Of a stretch of 64,000 bases of DNA, positions 8,540 through 16,362 are shown piece by piece. The position numbers were made by a program, and so were the translations under genes. Source of the stretch: Prado023 sp963706885 (GTDB taxonomy: Bacteria; Actinomycetota; Actinomycetes; S36-B12; CAIYMF01); the NCBI GenBank assembly GCA_963706885.1, contig CAVPNX010000025.1, forward strand, positions 124,001-188,000. Reading direction: 5' to 3'. Within the stretch, counting starts at the first letter, position 1. Every line of letters starts with the position of its first letter. The notes beneath the pieces are model-generated. The model had not been told where the DNA came from. It saw only the letters and a list, made by a program, of their open reading frames with translations, and did no database searches.

Positions 8540-8589
8540 TGATCCATGCACCTTTGCGACGCTAGAAGGTTGCGAAGGTGAATGGATCA
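8540..8589. repeat. Long imperfect hairpin in intergenic region
   Basis: Arms 8540-8560 and 8569-8589 (21 bases each, two G-U pairs and one mismatch) enclose the loop GCTAGAAG. It lies between the convergent ABC exporter and phosphatase genes and may be a bidirectional terminator. There is no T tract, and the outer TGATCCAT resembles the GATCCA arms of the element at 6320. Confidence 0.65.
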
Positions 8590-8633
8590 ATGCAGGAGCG
8601 CGGCTGCGGGACGGCAGCGAACCCACAGGTCGA

Positions 8634-10190
8634 CTAGCGGCGGGGTTCGGGGATCCGCGGACTGGGCTGGGGGTCCAGGCGCAGCGCGACCAGGGTCACG
8701 TCGTCACGACCCAGGTCGTCGGCACGCTCCCGGACGGTGGCCAGCACCTGGGCGATGACCTCGGCGGGGTCGTTCCCCGCCTCGACCGCCGTGCGCAGGT
8801 GGGTGTCCAGGTCATCGTCGCCGAGCTCGTCGCCGGCGAGGTCGCGGCTCTCCAGGATCCCGTCGGTGAAGGCCAGGACCACGTCATCGGGGTGCAGGGA
8901 CTCCGAGCGCATCGACCACGTGCCGCCCAGCCAGCTGATCATCGGCCCGGTCGTGCCCAGCCGCACGATCGTGCCGTCGGTGCGAATGATCCGCGGAGCC
9001 GGGTGCCCGGCGTTGACCCAGTGGACCTCACCCGCGGCCGCGTCGGCGATCAGGATGGCGGCCGTGGCGAACCGCCCCGGCTCATCGGCGAACGCATCGC
9101 AGGCCCGGTGCAGGATCTGCGGGGGATCCTGGCCGGCGACCAGGCCCAGGGTGATCGAGGTCTTCAGGCGCATGGCCACGATCCCCGCGCGTGGTCCATG
9201 ACCGGACACGTCGCAGATCACTGCAGCCGCGCGTCCATCGGTCAGGGGGATGCGGTCCCAGAAGTCGCCGGCCAGGACCCCCTCGGCCGGGCGCAGCACC
9301 CCGGCGATCGTCACCCCCAGCGGGGACGCCTCGGTGCGTGCGGCGAGCTCGCGGCGGATCGCCTCCACGACCGGGCCCTCCTGCTCGAGGGCCTCACGCG
9401 CGGCGGTCGCCTCATCGATCTCGTGGACCAGGGCGCGGCGCAGGGCCTCAGCATCGGCGCCGAGGTCGCGCAGCTCGGGCGGTCCGGTCGGCTCGATCAC
9501 GGCGTCGTGGTGTCCCGGCGTGGCCGCCTCCCGCAGCTGCTCGCGCAGTGCGGCGATCGGCGTGAGCACGTGCCGGCGGACCGCCACGTAGGTGGCCAGC
9601 GGGAGCAGGAGCAGGACGGCCAGGGCCGCCGCGAGGGTCCATGCCAGCCGGGTGGCCGCGGCTGCCAGGTCGTCCAGGGCCTTGTCCTGCTCGCGGGTCA
9701 GCAGCGTCGAGAGCCGGAACGTGTCCGAGGTGAGCTGCACGTACGCGGACTGGGACTCCGGGGAGTCCAGGATGTCCTGGGCGGCCTGCTGGTCGCCGGC
9801 GTCCATCGCCGCCGTCACCGGGTCGCCCACGACGGCCAGCCAGGCATTGAGGTTGGTGTCCACGTCCTCGACCAGCGTGCTGTCCGGCTCCCGCCCGTCG
9901 AGCAGGATGCGCAGCTGGTCCACGTTGTCCTGCGCGGACACGACCGCCGCGCGGTAGAGGACTCCCATCCCGGTCGACTCCGAGGACACGTAGATGCGCA
10001 GGCGGCGCTCCATGTTGTTGATGTCCTCGTTGAGGTCGGCGACCGCGGTGCTGGCGGGGGCCAGCGTGTCGACGACCTCGGACAGGCTCTCCTGCGTGTC
10101 GGCGTAGCGCAGGACCAGCTGGGCGCCGAGCACGGCGATGATCGCCAGCGCCGCGAGGGCGACGGCGATCACCCGGTGCCGCAGCGTCAT
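8634..10190 (-). CDS. Membrane-bound SpoIIE/PP2C-type serine phosphatase
   Basis: A 518-residue protein with two membrane helices (about 8-30 and 170-195) enclosing an extracytoplasmic helical sensor region of about 140 residues, a HAMP-like linker, and a C-terminal PP2C/SpoIIE domain (about 300-510). The metal-binding motifs are visible: GDFWDR, ICDVSGHG, VLAFTDGILESR and GRDDVTLVALR. Family members dephosphorylate anti-sigma-factor antagonists in partner-switching stress circuits. No antagonist or anti-sigma gene lies nearby. The start is ATG 10190, since homology to the first membrane helix begins there. It is divergent from the aldo/keto reductase, with 51 bases between starts. Confidence 0.85.
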   Translation of the reverse strand: MTLRHRVIAVALAALAIIAVLGAQLVLRYADTQESLSEVVDTLAPASTAVADLNEDINNMERRLRIYVSSESTGMGVLYRAAVVSAQDNVDQLRILLDGREPDSTLVEDVDTNLNAWLAVVGDPVTAAMDAGDQQAAQDILDSPESQSAYVQLTSDTFRLSTLLTREQDKALDDLAAAATRLAWTLAAALAVLLLLPLATYVAVRRHVLTPIAALREQLREAATPGHHDAVIEPTGPPELRDLGADAEALRRALVHEIDEATAAREALEQEGPVVEAIRRELAARTEASPLGVTIAGVLRPAEGVLAGDFWDRIPLTDGRAAAVICDVSGHGPRAGIVAMRLKTSITLGLVAGQDPPQILHRACDAFADEPGRFATAAILIADAAAGEVHWVNAGHPAPRIIRTDGTIVRLGTTGPMISWLGGTWSMRSESLHPDDVVLAFTDGILESRDLAGDELGDDDLDTHLRTAVEAGNDPAEVIAQVLATVRERADDLGRDDVTLVALRLDPQPSPRIPEPRR

Positions 10191-10241
10191 GGGATTCAGG
10201 CTAGTGGGAAACGTCTGCCTGTTCCGTGGCAGGCTCGGCCC

Positions 10242-11186
10242 GTGACCCCACGACGCATCGCCGACCTGTCCGTGCACCCCATCGGATTGGGCGCCATGCC
10301 CCTGTCCGACCCGGCGATGCTGGCCGAGCGACCTCGCGCCCTTGCCACGGTGCACGCCGCCCTGGACAGCGGCGTGCGGCTGGTCGACACCGCCGACATC
10401 TACGCCCCCGACGGGGAGCACTTCGGGCACAACGAGGTGCTCGTCGGTGAGGCGGTGCGCTCCTGGTCCGGTTCGCCGGCCGATCGGGCCGGGGTCGTGA
10501 TCGCAACCAAGGGCGGGATCACGCGGGCGCCGGGCCCGGATGGGGACCTCTGGGGCCGGGCGGGCACCCCGCAGGCGCTGGGGGCGGCGGCCAGGGCCTC
10601 AGCGCAGCGGCTCGGTGTCGACGTGATCGACCTGTACTACCTGCACCGACTGGACCCGGGTGTGCCGTTCGACGAGCAGGTGGGTGGGCTGGCGGCGGTG
10701 CGGGCCGACGGGATCGCCCGGCACATCGGACTGTCCAACATCACGCTGGGGATGCTCGACCGGGCCCTGGAGCTGGTGGGGGGACCCGAGGAGGGTGGCA
10801 TCGCTGCGGTGCAGAACGAGTACTCGGCGCGCTACCGCGTCGACGGCGACGTGCTGGCCCGGTGCACCGAGCGCGGGATCGCCTTCCTGCCGTGGTCGCC
10901 GCTGGGCGGCGCCTCCCAGGCCGTCGAGATCGGCTCCCGGTACGCGGCCTTCGCCGAGGTCGCTGCCGAGCGGGGGATCTCCGCGCAGCAGGTGGCCCTG
11001 GCCTGGTTGCTGGCCCTGGGGCCGCAGGTGATCCCGATCCCGGGATCGACCCGCCCCGCGACCGCCCGTGCCTCGGCGGCCGCCGCGTCGATCGTGCTGA
11101 GCGCCGATGAGGTCGCGCGCCTGTCGGCGACGGTTCCCGAGGATTCGTCGGTGTTCCCCGACGACACGCCCGCACCGCCGATGTAG
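10242..11186 (+). CDS. Aldo/keto reductase
   Basis: A 314-residue TIM-barrel oxidoreductase. The catalytic tetrad is visible: Asp and Tyr in RLVDTADIYAPDG, Lys in VVIATKGG and His in YYLHRLD. NADPH-binding residues lie in the C-terminal IPIPGSTRP. It reduces aldehydes or ketones in the cytoplasm; the physiological substrate is unknown. The GTG at 10242 follows an AGGCT-containing -10-like stretch closely, suggesting a leaderless transcript. A hairpin follows 27 bases after the stop. Confidence 0.85.
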   Translation: MTPRRIADLSVHPIGLGAMPLSDPAMLAERPRALATVHAALDSGVRLVDTADIYAPDGEHFGHNEVLVGEAVRSWSGSPADRAGVVIATKGGITRAPGPDGDLWGRAGTPQALGAAARASAQRLGVDVIDLYYLHRLDPGVPFDEQVGGLAAVRADGIARHIGLSNITLGMLDRALELVGGPEEGGIAAVQNEYSARYRVDGDVLARCTERGIAFLPWSPLGGASQAVEIGSRYAAFAEVAAERGISAQQVALAWLLALGPQVIPIPGSTRPATARASAAAASIVLSADEVARLSATVPEDSSVFPDDTPAPPM

Positions 11187-11212
11187 CCCGCAGGCCCGGG
11201 TACGTGCCAGGC

Positions 11213-11242
11213 GCGCTATCGCCCATCCGGTGGGCGATGCGC
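11213..11242 (+). terminator. Hairpin after the aldo/keto reductase gene
   Basis: The stem ATCGCCCA/TGGGCGAT is extended by GCGC on both sides with one bulged T and has a 5-base loop. No U tract follows, as is common in high-GC actinobacteria. It separates this gene from the cydA promoter. Confidence 0.5.
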
Positions 11243-11252
11243 GTGATCGATG

Positions 11253-11268
11253 TGTGACCCAGGTCATA
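11253..11268 (+). promoter_or_regulatory. CRP/FNR-like site upstream of cydA
   Basis: TGTGACCCAGGTCATA differs from the TGTGA-N6-TCACA consensus at one base. CRP controls cydAB in mycobacteria, which makes this site plausible. No CRP gene with a DNA-binding domain is present in the window. Confidence 0.5.
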
Positions 11269-11301
11269 CCCCGTGGGGTACCGACTTAGGAACCGCCCGA
11301 A

Positions 11302-11317
11302 CGGGACGAAGGTCCCG
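11302..11317 (+). promoter_or_regulatory. DevR/DosR-box-like palindrome upstream of cydA
   Basis: CGGGACGAAGGTCCCG contains GGGAC-N4-GTCCC and matches 12 of 14 positions of the core DosR box GGGACTWWAGTCCC. It lies 99 bases before the cydA start. A DevR response regulator (45576-46232) and a DevS-like kinase (14693-16362) are encoded in this window. Confidence 0.65.
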
Positions 11318-11415
11318 GAACTTACGGGCCATGGTCGGGCATTTCGGCGCGGGGCAGGGTGGGAGGCTGGGCGGGACTCGGCCGCTCTGGCCGGTCTGTG
11401 CAGACGAGGATGGCC

Positions 11416-12822
11416 ATGGACGTCTTGGACCTTGCCCGATGGCAGTTCGCCATCACCACCGTGTACCACTTCTTCTTCGTCCCGATCACCCTGGGCCTGG
11501 TCTGGCTGGTCGCCGGCATGCAGACCGCGTGGGTGCGCACGGGCAACGAGAAGTGGCTGCGGGCGACGAAGTTCTTCGGCAAGATCTTCCTGATCAACTT
11601 CGCGATCGGGGTGGTCACCGGCATCGTGCAGGAGTTCCAGTTCGGGATGAACTGGAGTGACTACTCGCGCTTCGTGGGCGACATCTTCGGCGCCCCGTTG
11701 GCCATCGAGGGCCTGCTCGCCTTCTTCCTCGAGTCGACGTTCCTGGGCCTGTGGATCTTCGGCTGGGACCGATTGCCCAAGAAGGTGCACCTGGCCACGA
11801 TCTGGCTGGCCGCACTGGGCACCATGCTCTCGGCCTACTTCATCCTGGCCGCGAACTCATGGATGCAGCATCCGGTCGGGTACGAGGTGAACCCCGTCAC
11901 CGGCCGGGCCGAGCTCAACGACTTCGCCGCGGTCCTCACGCAGAACACGGCCGTCGTGGCCTTCGTCCACACGCTCTCCTCCTCGTTCATGGTGGCGGGC
12001 TCGCTGGTGGCGGGCATCTCCATCTGGCTGCTGGTCAAGGACCGCGGCGCGGACGTCGCCCGGTCCACGATGAAGCTGGGTCTGATCACCACGCTGGTGG
12101 CCTCGGCGATCGTGGTCGTCTCCGGCGACGTCGACGCGAAGATCATGACCGAGCAGCAGCCCATGAAGATGGCCTCCGCCGAGGCGCTCTACGAGACCTC
12201 CCAGCCGGCTGACTTCTCGATCTTCACGATCGGGACCCTGGACGGATCCGAGGAGGTCTTCTCCATCACGATCCCCAAGCTCCTGAGCTTCCTGGCCACG
12301 GGCGACTGGAACGCCGAGGTCCAGGGCATCAACAACCTCAACGAGGAGTACACCCAGACCTACGCCTCCACAGGCCTGACGAGCTTCGCACCGAACATCC
12401 CGGTGACCTACTGGTCCTTCCGCCTGATGATGGGATTCGGATTCCTCGCCATGCTCTACGCGCTCTGGGCGCTGTGGGCCTACCGGGGTGATCGCCGACC
12501 GCGCAGCAAGTGGGCAGCGCGGTTCGCGCTGATGTTGCCCCTCCTGCCCCTGTTCGCCGCCAGTTTCGGCTGGATCTTCACCGAGATGGGCCGCCAGCCG
12601 TGGATCGTCTTCGGCCTGATGACCACAGCCGCTGGTGTGTCGCCGATCGTCACGAGCTTCCAGGTGTGGACCTCGCTGATCGGCTTCACGCTGATCTACG
12701 CCGTGCTGGCGATCGTCGAGGTCGGCCTGATCATCCGCACGGTCCGCCAGGGTCCGCCCGAGGCGGTGGTCGACCCGTTCGTCGACCGCGACGCCGACGC
12801 CCCGCTGACGATCTCCTACTGA
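11416..12822 (+). CDS. cydA: Cytochrome bd oxidase subunit I
   Basis: A 468-residue membrane protein with about nine helices. It carries the N-terminal ARWQFAITTVYHFFFVP (heme His), FFLESTFLGLWIFGWDRL, the quinol-binding GRQPW motif (EMGRQPWIVFG) and a short Q-loop, as in the actinobacterial type. With CydB it oxidises menaquinol and reduces O2 with high affinity. Start ATG 11416 is preferred over ATG 11410 because AGGA lies 5 bases ahead of it. The gene is first in a cydAB operon (19-base gap). Upstream are a CRP-like site and a DevR box, consistent with induction at low oxygen. Confidence 0.97.
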   Translation: MDVLDLARWQFAITTVYHFFFVPITLGLVWLVAGMQTAWVRTGNEKWLRATKFFGKIFLINFAIGVVTGIVQEFQFGMNWSDYSRFVGDIFGAPLAIEGLLAFFLESTFLGLWIFGWDRLPKKVHLATIWLAALGTMLSAYFILAANSWMQHPVGYEVNPVTGRAELNDFAAVLTQNTAVVAFVHTLSSSFMVAGSLVAGISIWLLVKDRGADVARSTMKLGLITTLVASAIVVVSGDVDAKIMTEQQPMKMASAEALYETSQPADFSIFTIGTLDGSEEVFSITIPKLLSFLATGDWNAEVQGINNLNEEYTQTYASTGLTSFAPNIPVTYWSFRLMMGFGFLAMLYALWALWAYRGDRRPRSKWAARFALMLPLLPLFAASFGWIFTEMGRQPWIVFGLMTTAAGVSPIVTSFQVWTSLIGFTLIYAVLAIVEVGLIIRTVRQGPPEAVVDPFVDRDADAPLTISY

Positions 12823-12841
12823 GGACCTGAGAGGAACTGAC

Positions 12842-13882
12842 ATGGAACTGACAACAGTCTGGTTCATCCTGATCGCGGTCCTGTGGATCGGCTACTTCGT
12901 CCTCGAGGGCTTCGACTTCGGTGTGGGGATGCTCCTGCCGGTGGTCGGCAAGAACGAGGCGGAGCGCCGCACGGTGGTCACCACCCTGGGTCCGCTCTGG
13001 GACGGCAACGAGGTGTGGGTGCTCGTGGCCGGCGGCGCAACGTTCGCGGCCTTCCCGGAGTGGTACGCGACCCTGTTCAGCGGCTTCTACCTGCCGCTGT
13101 TCCTGATCCTCGTGGCCCTCATCGTGCGCGGTGTGGCCTTCGAGTACCGCAGCAAGCGCTCCGACGGCAACTGGCGACGCAACTGGGATGCGGCCATCGT
13201 GTTCGGCTCGTTCGTGCCTGCGCTGCTGTGGGGCGTGGCGTTCGCCAACATCGTGCGCGGCGTCCCGTTGGTCGAGCTCAACGGCAACGTGGAGTACGAC
13301 GGCGGGTTCTTCAACCTGCTCAACCCGTTCGCGCTGCTGGGCGGGCTGACCTTCGTGGCGATCTTCCTGACCCACGGTGCGGTGTTCCTGAGCCTGAAGG
13401 TCTCCGGGACCATCCGCGACCGGGCGCACGCCATCGGGATCAAGACGGGCGTGGTCGCGGCCGTCCTGGCCGTGGCGTTCCTGATCTGGGCGCAGCTGGC
13501 CTACTCGGACAAGACGTGGACCTGGATCCCCGTCCTGCTGGCTGCTGTCGCGTGGGTCGTGGCCCTGCTGATGCACATGAAGCGCTCCGAGGGGTGGGCG
13601 TTCACGTTCAGCGCCGTGACCATCGGCCTGGCCGTGGTCGCGCTGTTCGGGATGCTGTTCCCGCACGTCATGCCCAACATCAACGGCGGGGACCCGTCGC
13701 TGACCACGACGAACGCCTCGTCGACGGATTACACGCTCACCATCATGACGTGGGTCGCGGTGATCTTCGTGCCGATCGTCCTGGGCTACCAGGCATGGAG
13801 CTACTGGGTGTTCCGCAAGCGCCTCTCGCCCGAGGACATCGCCAACCCGGAGCACGGCGTCCTCGACGAGGTGCCTGCCTGA
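12842..13882 (+). CDS. cydB: Cytochrome bd oxidase subunit II
   Basis: A 346-residue integral membrane protein of the CydB family: N-terminal LIAVLWIGYFVLEGFDFGVG and LGPLWDGNEVWVLVAGGATF are characteristic, followed by about eight helices. It stabilises the heme b595/d site and completes the bd oxidase with CydA. It starts 19 bases after cydA with an AGAGGA ribosome-binding site and ends at a strong terminator, so cydAB forms a two-gene operon separate from the cydDC exporter genes. Confidence 0.97.
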   Translation: MELTTVWFILIAVLWIGYFVLEGFDFGVGMLLPVVGKNEAERRTVVTTLGPLWDGNEVWVLVAGGATFAAFPEWYATLFSGFYLPLFLILVALIVRGVAFEYRSKRSDGNWRRNWDAAIVFGSFVPALLWGVAFANIVRGVPLVELNGNVEYDGGFFNLLNPFALLGGLTFVAIFLTHGAVFLSLKVSGTIRDRAHAIGIKTGVVAAVLAVAFLIWAQLAYSDKTWTWIPVLLAAVAWVVALLMHMKRSEGWAFTFSAVTIGLAVVALFGMLFPHVMPNINGGDPSLTTTNASSTDYTLTIMTWVAVIFVPIVLGYQAWSYWVFRKRLSPEDIANPEHGVLDEVPA

Positions 13883-13916
13883 TCCGCACCTGCGTGCGGA
13901 CGCCCCGACTACGCAC

Positions 13917-13952
13917 GAGGCCCCGGTTCCCCCATCGTGGGGGCCGGGGCCT
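13917..13952 (+). terminator. Strong GC-rich terminator of cydAB
   Basis: GAGGCCCCGG..CCCCCA pairs with TGGGGGCCGGGGCCTC around a TCG loop, leaving only two unpaired T residues in the left arm. It lies 34 bases after the cydB stop. Confidence 0.85.
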
Positions 13953-14060
13953 CGGGCGTTGGGTGGATCACCGATCACCTCGGGTCCGCCGGGCTACTCT
14001 GGGTGCAGGTCGGCCCGGGCAGTCACGGCGGTGCCGGGTCCGATGCAGACCGGAGGGATC

Positions 14061-14718
14061 ATGGCGGGCTATGTCCGCGCGGCGCAGCGGCGTGAGCAGT
14101 TGCTGGATGCTGCTGTTGAGGTCCTGGTCAGGGAGGGCCTCGATGCGCTGACCCTGCGCGACGTCGCCGCCCAGGCGGGCGTGCGGCTGAGCACCCTGCA
14201 GTACATCTTCGCGAGCCGTGCCGAGCTTGTGGAGGCGCTGGCCGAGCGGGTCCTGCGCGACGCGGGCTACGGGCAGTTCGAGGTCGGGGCCGGTGGGCTC
14301 GACCATGAGCTGCGCAGACTCGTCGACTGGTTCGCCCACCTCCTGCGGTGATCCGGCCATGGTGGAACTGGCGCGGGACGAGTTGCTGTCCCGGGCCGGT
14401 CGACGGGACACGGGAGAACCGATCAGCTTCCCGGCCGGGCGCCCCATCCTCGCCGGCCAGCCTGCCGCGCGATTCCTCGAGATCGCCGAGAAGTCCGACG
14501 AGGAGTATGACGTCTCAGCTGAGGCACTGGCGCGGATGTGGTTCGTGGCCCAGATGGGGTTGTTCTTCGAGGCTCTGGAGGACCTGGACGTGGAGCGGTA
14601 CCGCGCCGATGCCCGGTTCTTCGTCGACCGGATCGTCGACGTGGCCCGCCCTCGCCCGCGCAGTCGACGGGGCCGGAGCCTGACCGTGGGCCTCAGCCCA
14701 GGGGGACCCGCCAGCTGA
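14061..14718 (+). CDS. TetR-family transcriptional regulator, frameshifted
   Basis: Residues 1-95 (14061-14351) hold a TetR helix-turn-helix: REQLLDAAVEVLVREGLDAL, TLRDVAAQAGVRLSTLQYIF. The frame then stops, but the next frame continues with a typical TetR ligand-binding domain (MVELARDELLS ... FFVDRIVDVA) to 14718. Removing one C near 14350 joins the two parts. Together they give about 218 residues, normal for the family. Start ATG 14061 has GGAGG 4 bases upstream. The 3' end overlaps the convergent devS-like gene by 26 bases. The target genes are unknown; neighbouring cyd genes are candidates. An assembly indel is more likely than a pseudogene. Confidence 0.7.
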
Positions 14719-16362
14719 GCACCGACCCACCGGTCGCGCGGCGGGTGATGGTGCACGAGCCGCCGTAGCGGCCCGCGCGCTCAGCGAGGTTGAGCAGCCC
14801 GGAGCGGCGACCCAGCTCCTCGGGGACGCCGACCCCGTCGTCGGTGACCTGCAGCAGCACCGCATCGTTCTCGACGGCCACCAGCACCTCGACGTGCTCG
14901 GCCCCGGCGTGCTTGGCGACGTTGGCCAGGGCCTCGCGCAGGGCGCCCAGGAGGTCGGCGGCCAGGGTGTCGTCGATCATCGCGTCCACCGGACCGGTGA
15001 ACCGGGTCGAGGGGGCGTGCCCGAGCACGACAGCCCCGGCAGCGGCCTCCTCCAGGACGCGGCCACGGACCCCACCGACGGCGTGCCCCACGGGCTGGTG
15101 GAGCTCGAAGATGGTGGCCCGGATCTCCTTGACGGTCGTGTCCAGGGCATCCACGGCCGACTCCAGGCGGTCGACCACGGGCTGCGGGGTGTCCGCGACC
15201 CGGGCGGCCCCCGACAGCGAGATCCCGGTCGCGAACAGCCTCTGGATGACCAGGTCGTGCAGGTCCCGGGCGATCCGGTCACGCTCCTCGAGCAGGACGA
15301 TCCGCTCCTTCTCGCGTCGGCCGCGGGCCAGGACCAGCGCGAGGGCCGCCTGCCCGGCGCTGCTCGCCGCCAGCTCGCGCTGCTCCGCGGTGAGGGTCGT
15401 CCCCGGTCTCGGGACCAGGGCAAGGACGCCCAGCACGTCGTCGGGGGTGCGCAGGGGCAGGGCCAGGACCGGGATCTCATCGGGCGCCTGGCCGGGTGAG
15501 TCGGCGTGCCCCACGAGTCGCTCCACGCCCTCGGCAGCGGCACCGGTGGCGTAGCAGCGCGCGATGGGTCCGTCGGGGTCGACGGCGGCTCCCCGCCAGC
15601 GGGCCAGTGCGGTGTCGTCGGTGGGCACCGCCGCCACTCCCACGCGCCACCGGGAGGCGCGTGCACCGGGCTCGAGGTCGCTGATCACGATCTCCACCCG
15701 CAGCACGCCAGCCGGCGAGGGCAGGGCCACGATCCCCGCCCGGGCATGCACGAGCTCAGCGGCACGTGTGGTGCCGATCTGCAGGACCTCGCCGGCGTCC
15801 GCACCCTCCAGCACCGCACCGTGCATCTGCGCCACAGCGGCCTGCCAGCGTTCGCGCATCACCGAGCGCTCGTACAGCCGGGCGTTGTCGATGGCCACGC
15901 CCGCGGCCGCGGCCAGGGCGGTCACGATGCGCTCGTCGGCGGTGCTGAACCCCTCGGCACCGCGCTTGTCTGTGAGGTAGAGGTTGCCGAACACCTGGCC
16001 GCGCACCTTGACGGGCACGCCGAGGAAGGACTTCATCTCCGGGTGGCCGGGGGGAACCCGACCGCCGACGGGTGGCTGGTCATGTCGTCCAGGCGGATCG
16101 GCACGGGGTGGTTCACCAGCAGCCCCAGGATCCCGCGCCCTCGGGGCAGGTCGCCGATGACGGCCTGAGCGGCCTGGTCGATGCCGACGTGGACGAACTC
16201 CGTCAGGTCCCCATCCGGCCCGAGCACTCCGAGTGCCCCGTAGGAGGCGTCGACGAGGTCCACGGCCGACTGCACGATCCGGCGCAGCGTCGCTCCCAGC
16301 TCGAGCCCCGCGGCGACCGCGACGACGGCGCTGAACAGCCCGCGCTCCTGCGGCTCAGCCAT
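14693..16362 (-). CDS. devS: DevS/DosS-like GAF-domain sensor histidine kinase, frameshifted
   Basis: Restored, this is an approx. 557-residue kinase without membrane segments: GAF-A (about 15-165), GAF-B (about 180-335), a HisKA_3 phosphoacceptor domain (RDRIARDLHDLVIQRLFATG) and a HATPase domain (DDGVGVPEE, GLLNLAERA). The layout and sequence follow mycobacterial DosS, whose GAF-A binds heme through a His in FPPYHPP; here FPPGHPEM keeps that His. One C is missing from a run at 16049-16054, which splits the gene exactly at this motif. The start ATG 16362 overlaps the cydC stop, so it is coupled to the cydDC operon. It probably senses O2/NO/redox and phosphorylates the DevR encoded at 45576-46232. 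Confidence 0.85.

Noticed and set aside
8436..10241. Extension of the aldo/keto reductase frame by about 600 codons upstream
   Set aside because: This part is antisense to the SpoIIE-type phosphatase, has no domains, and the family start is at 10242.
11857..14000. Long minus-strand frames opposite cydA and cydB
   Set aside because: They are antisense shadows of intact cytochrome bd genes, with repetitive Asp/Arg/His/Gln composition typical of high-GC noncoding frames.
14061..14718. Programmed frameshifting in the TetR gene and others
   Set aside because: There is no slippery heptamer with a downstream structure, and similar one-base breaks occur in many unrelated genes, which points to sequence errors.
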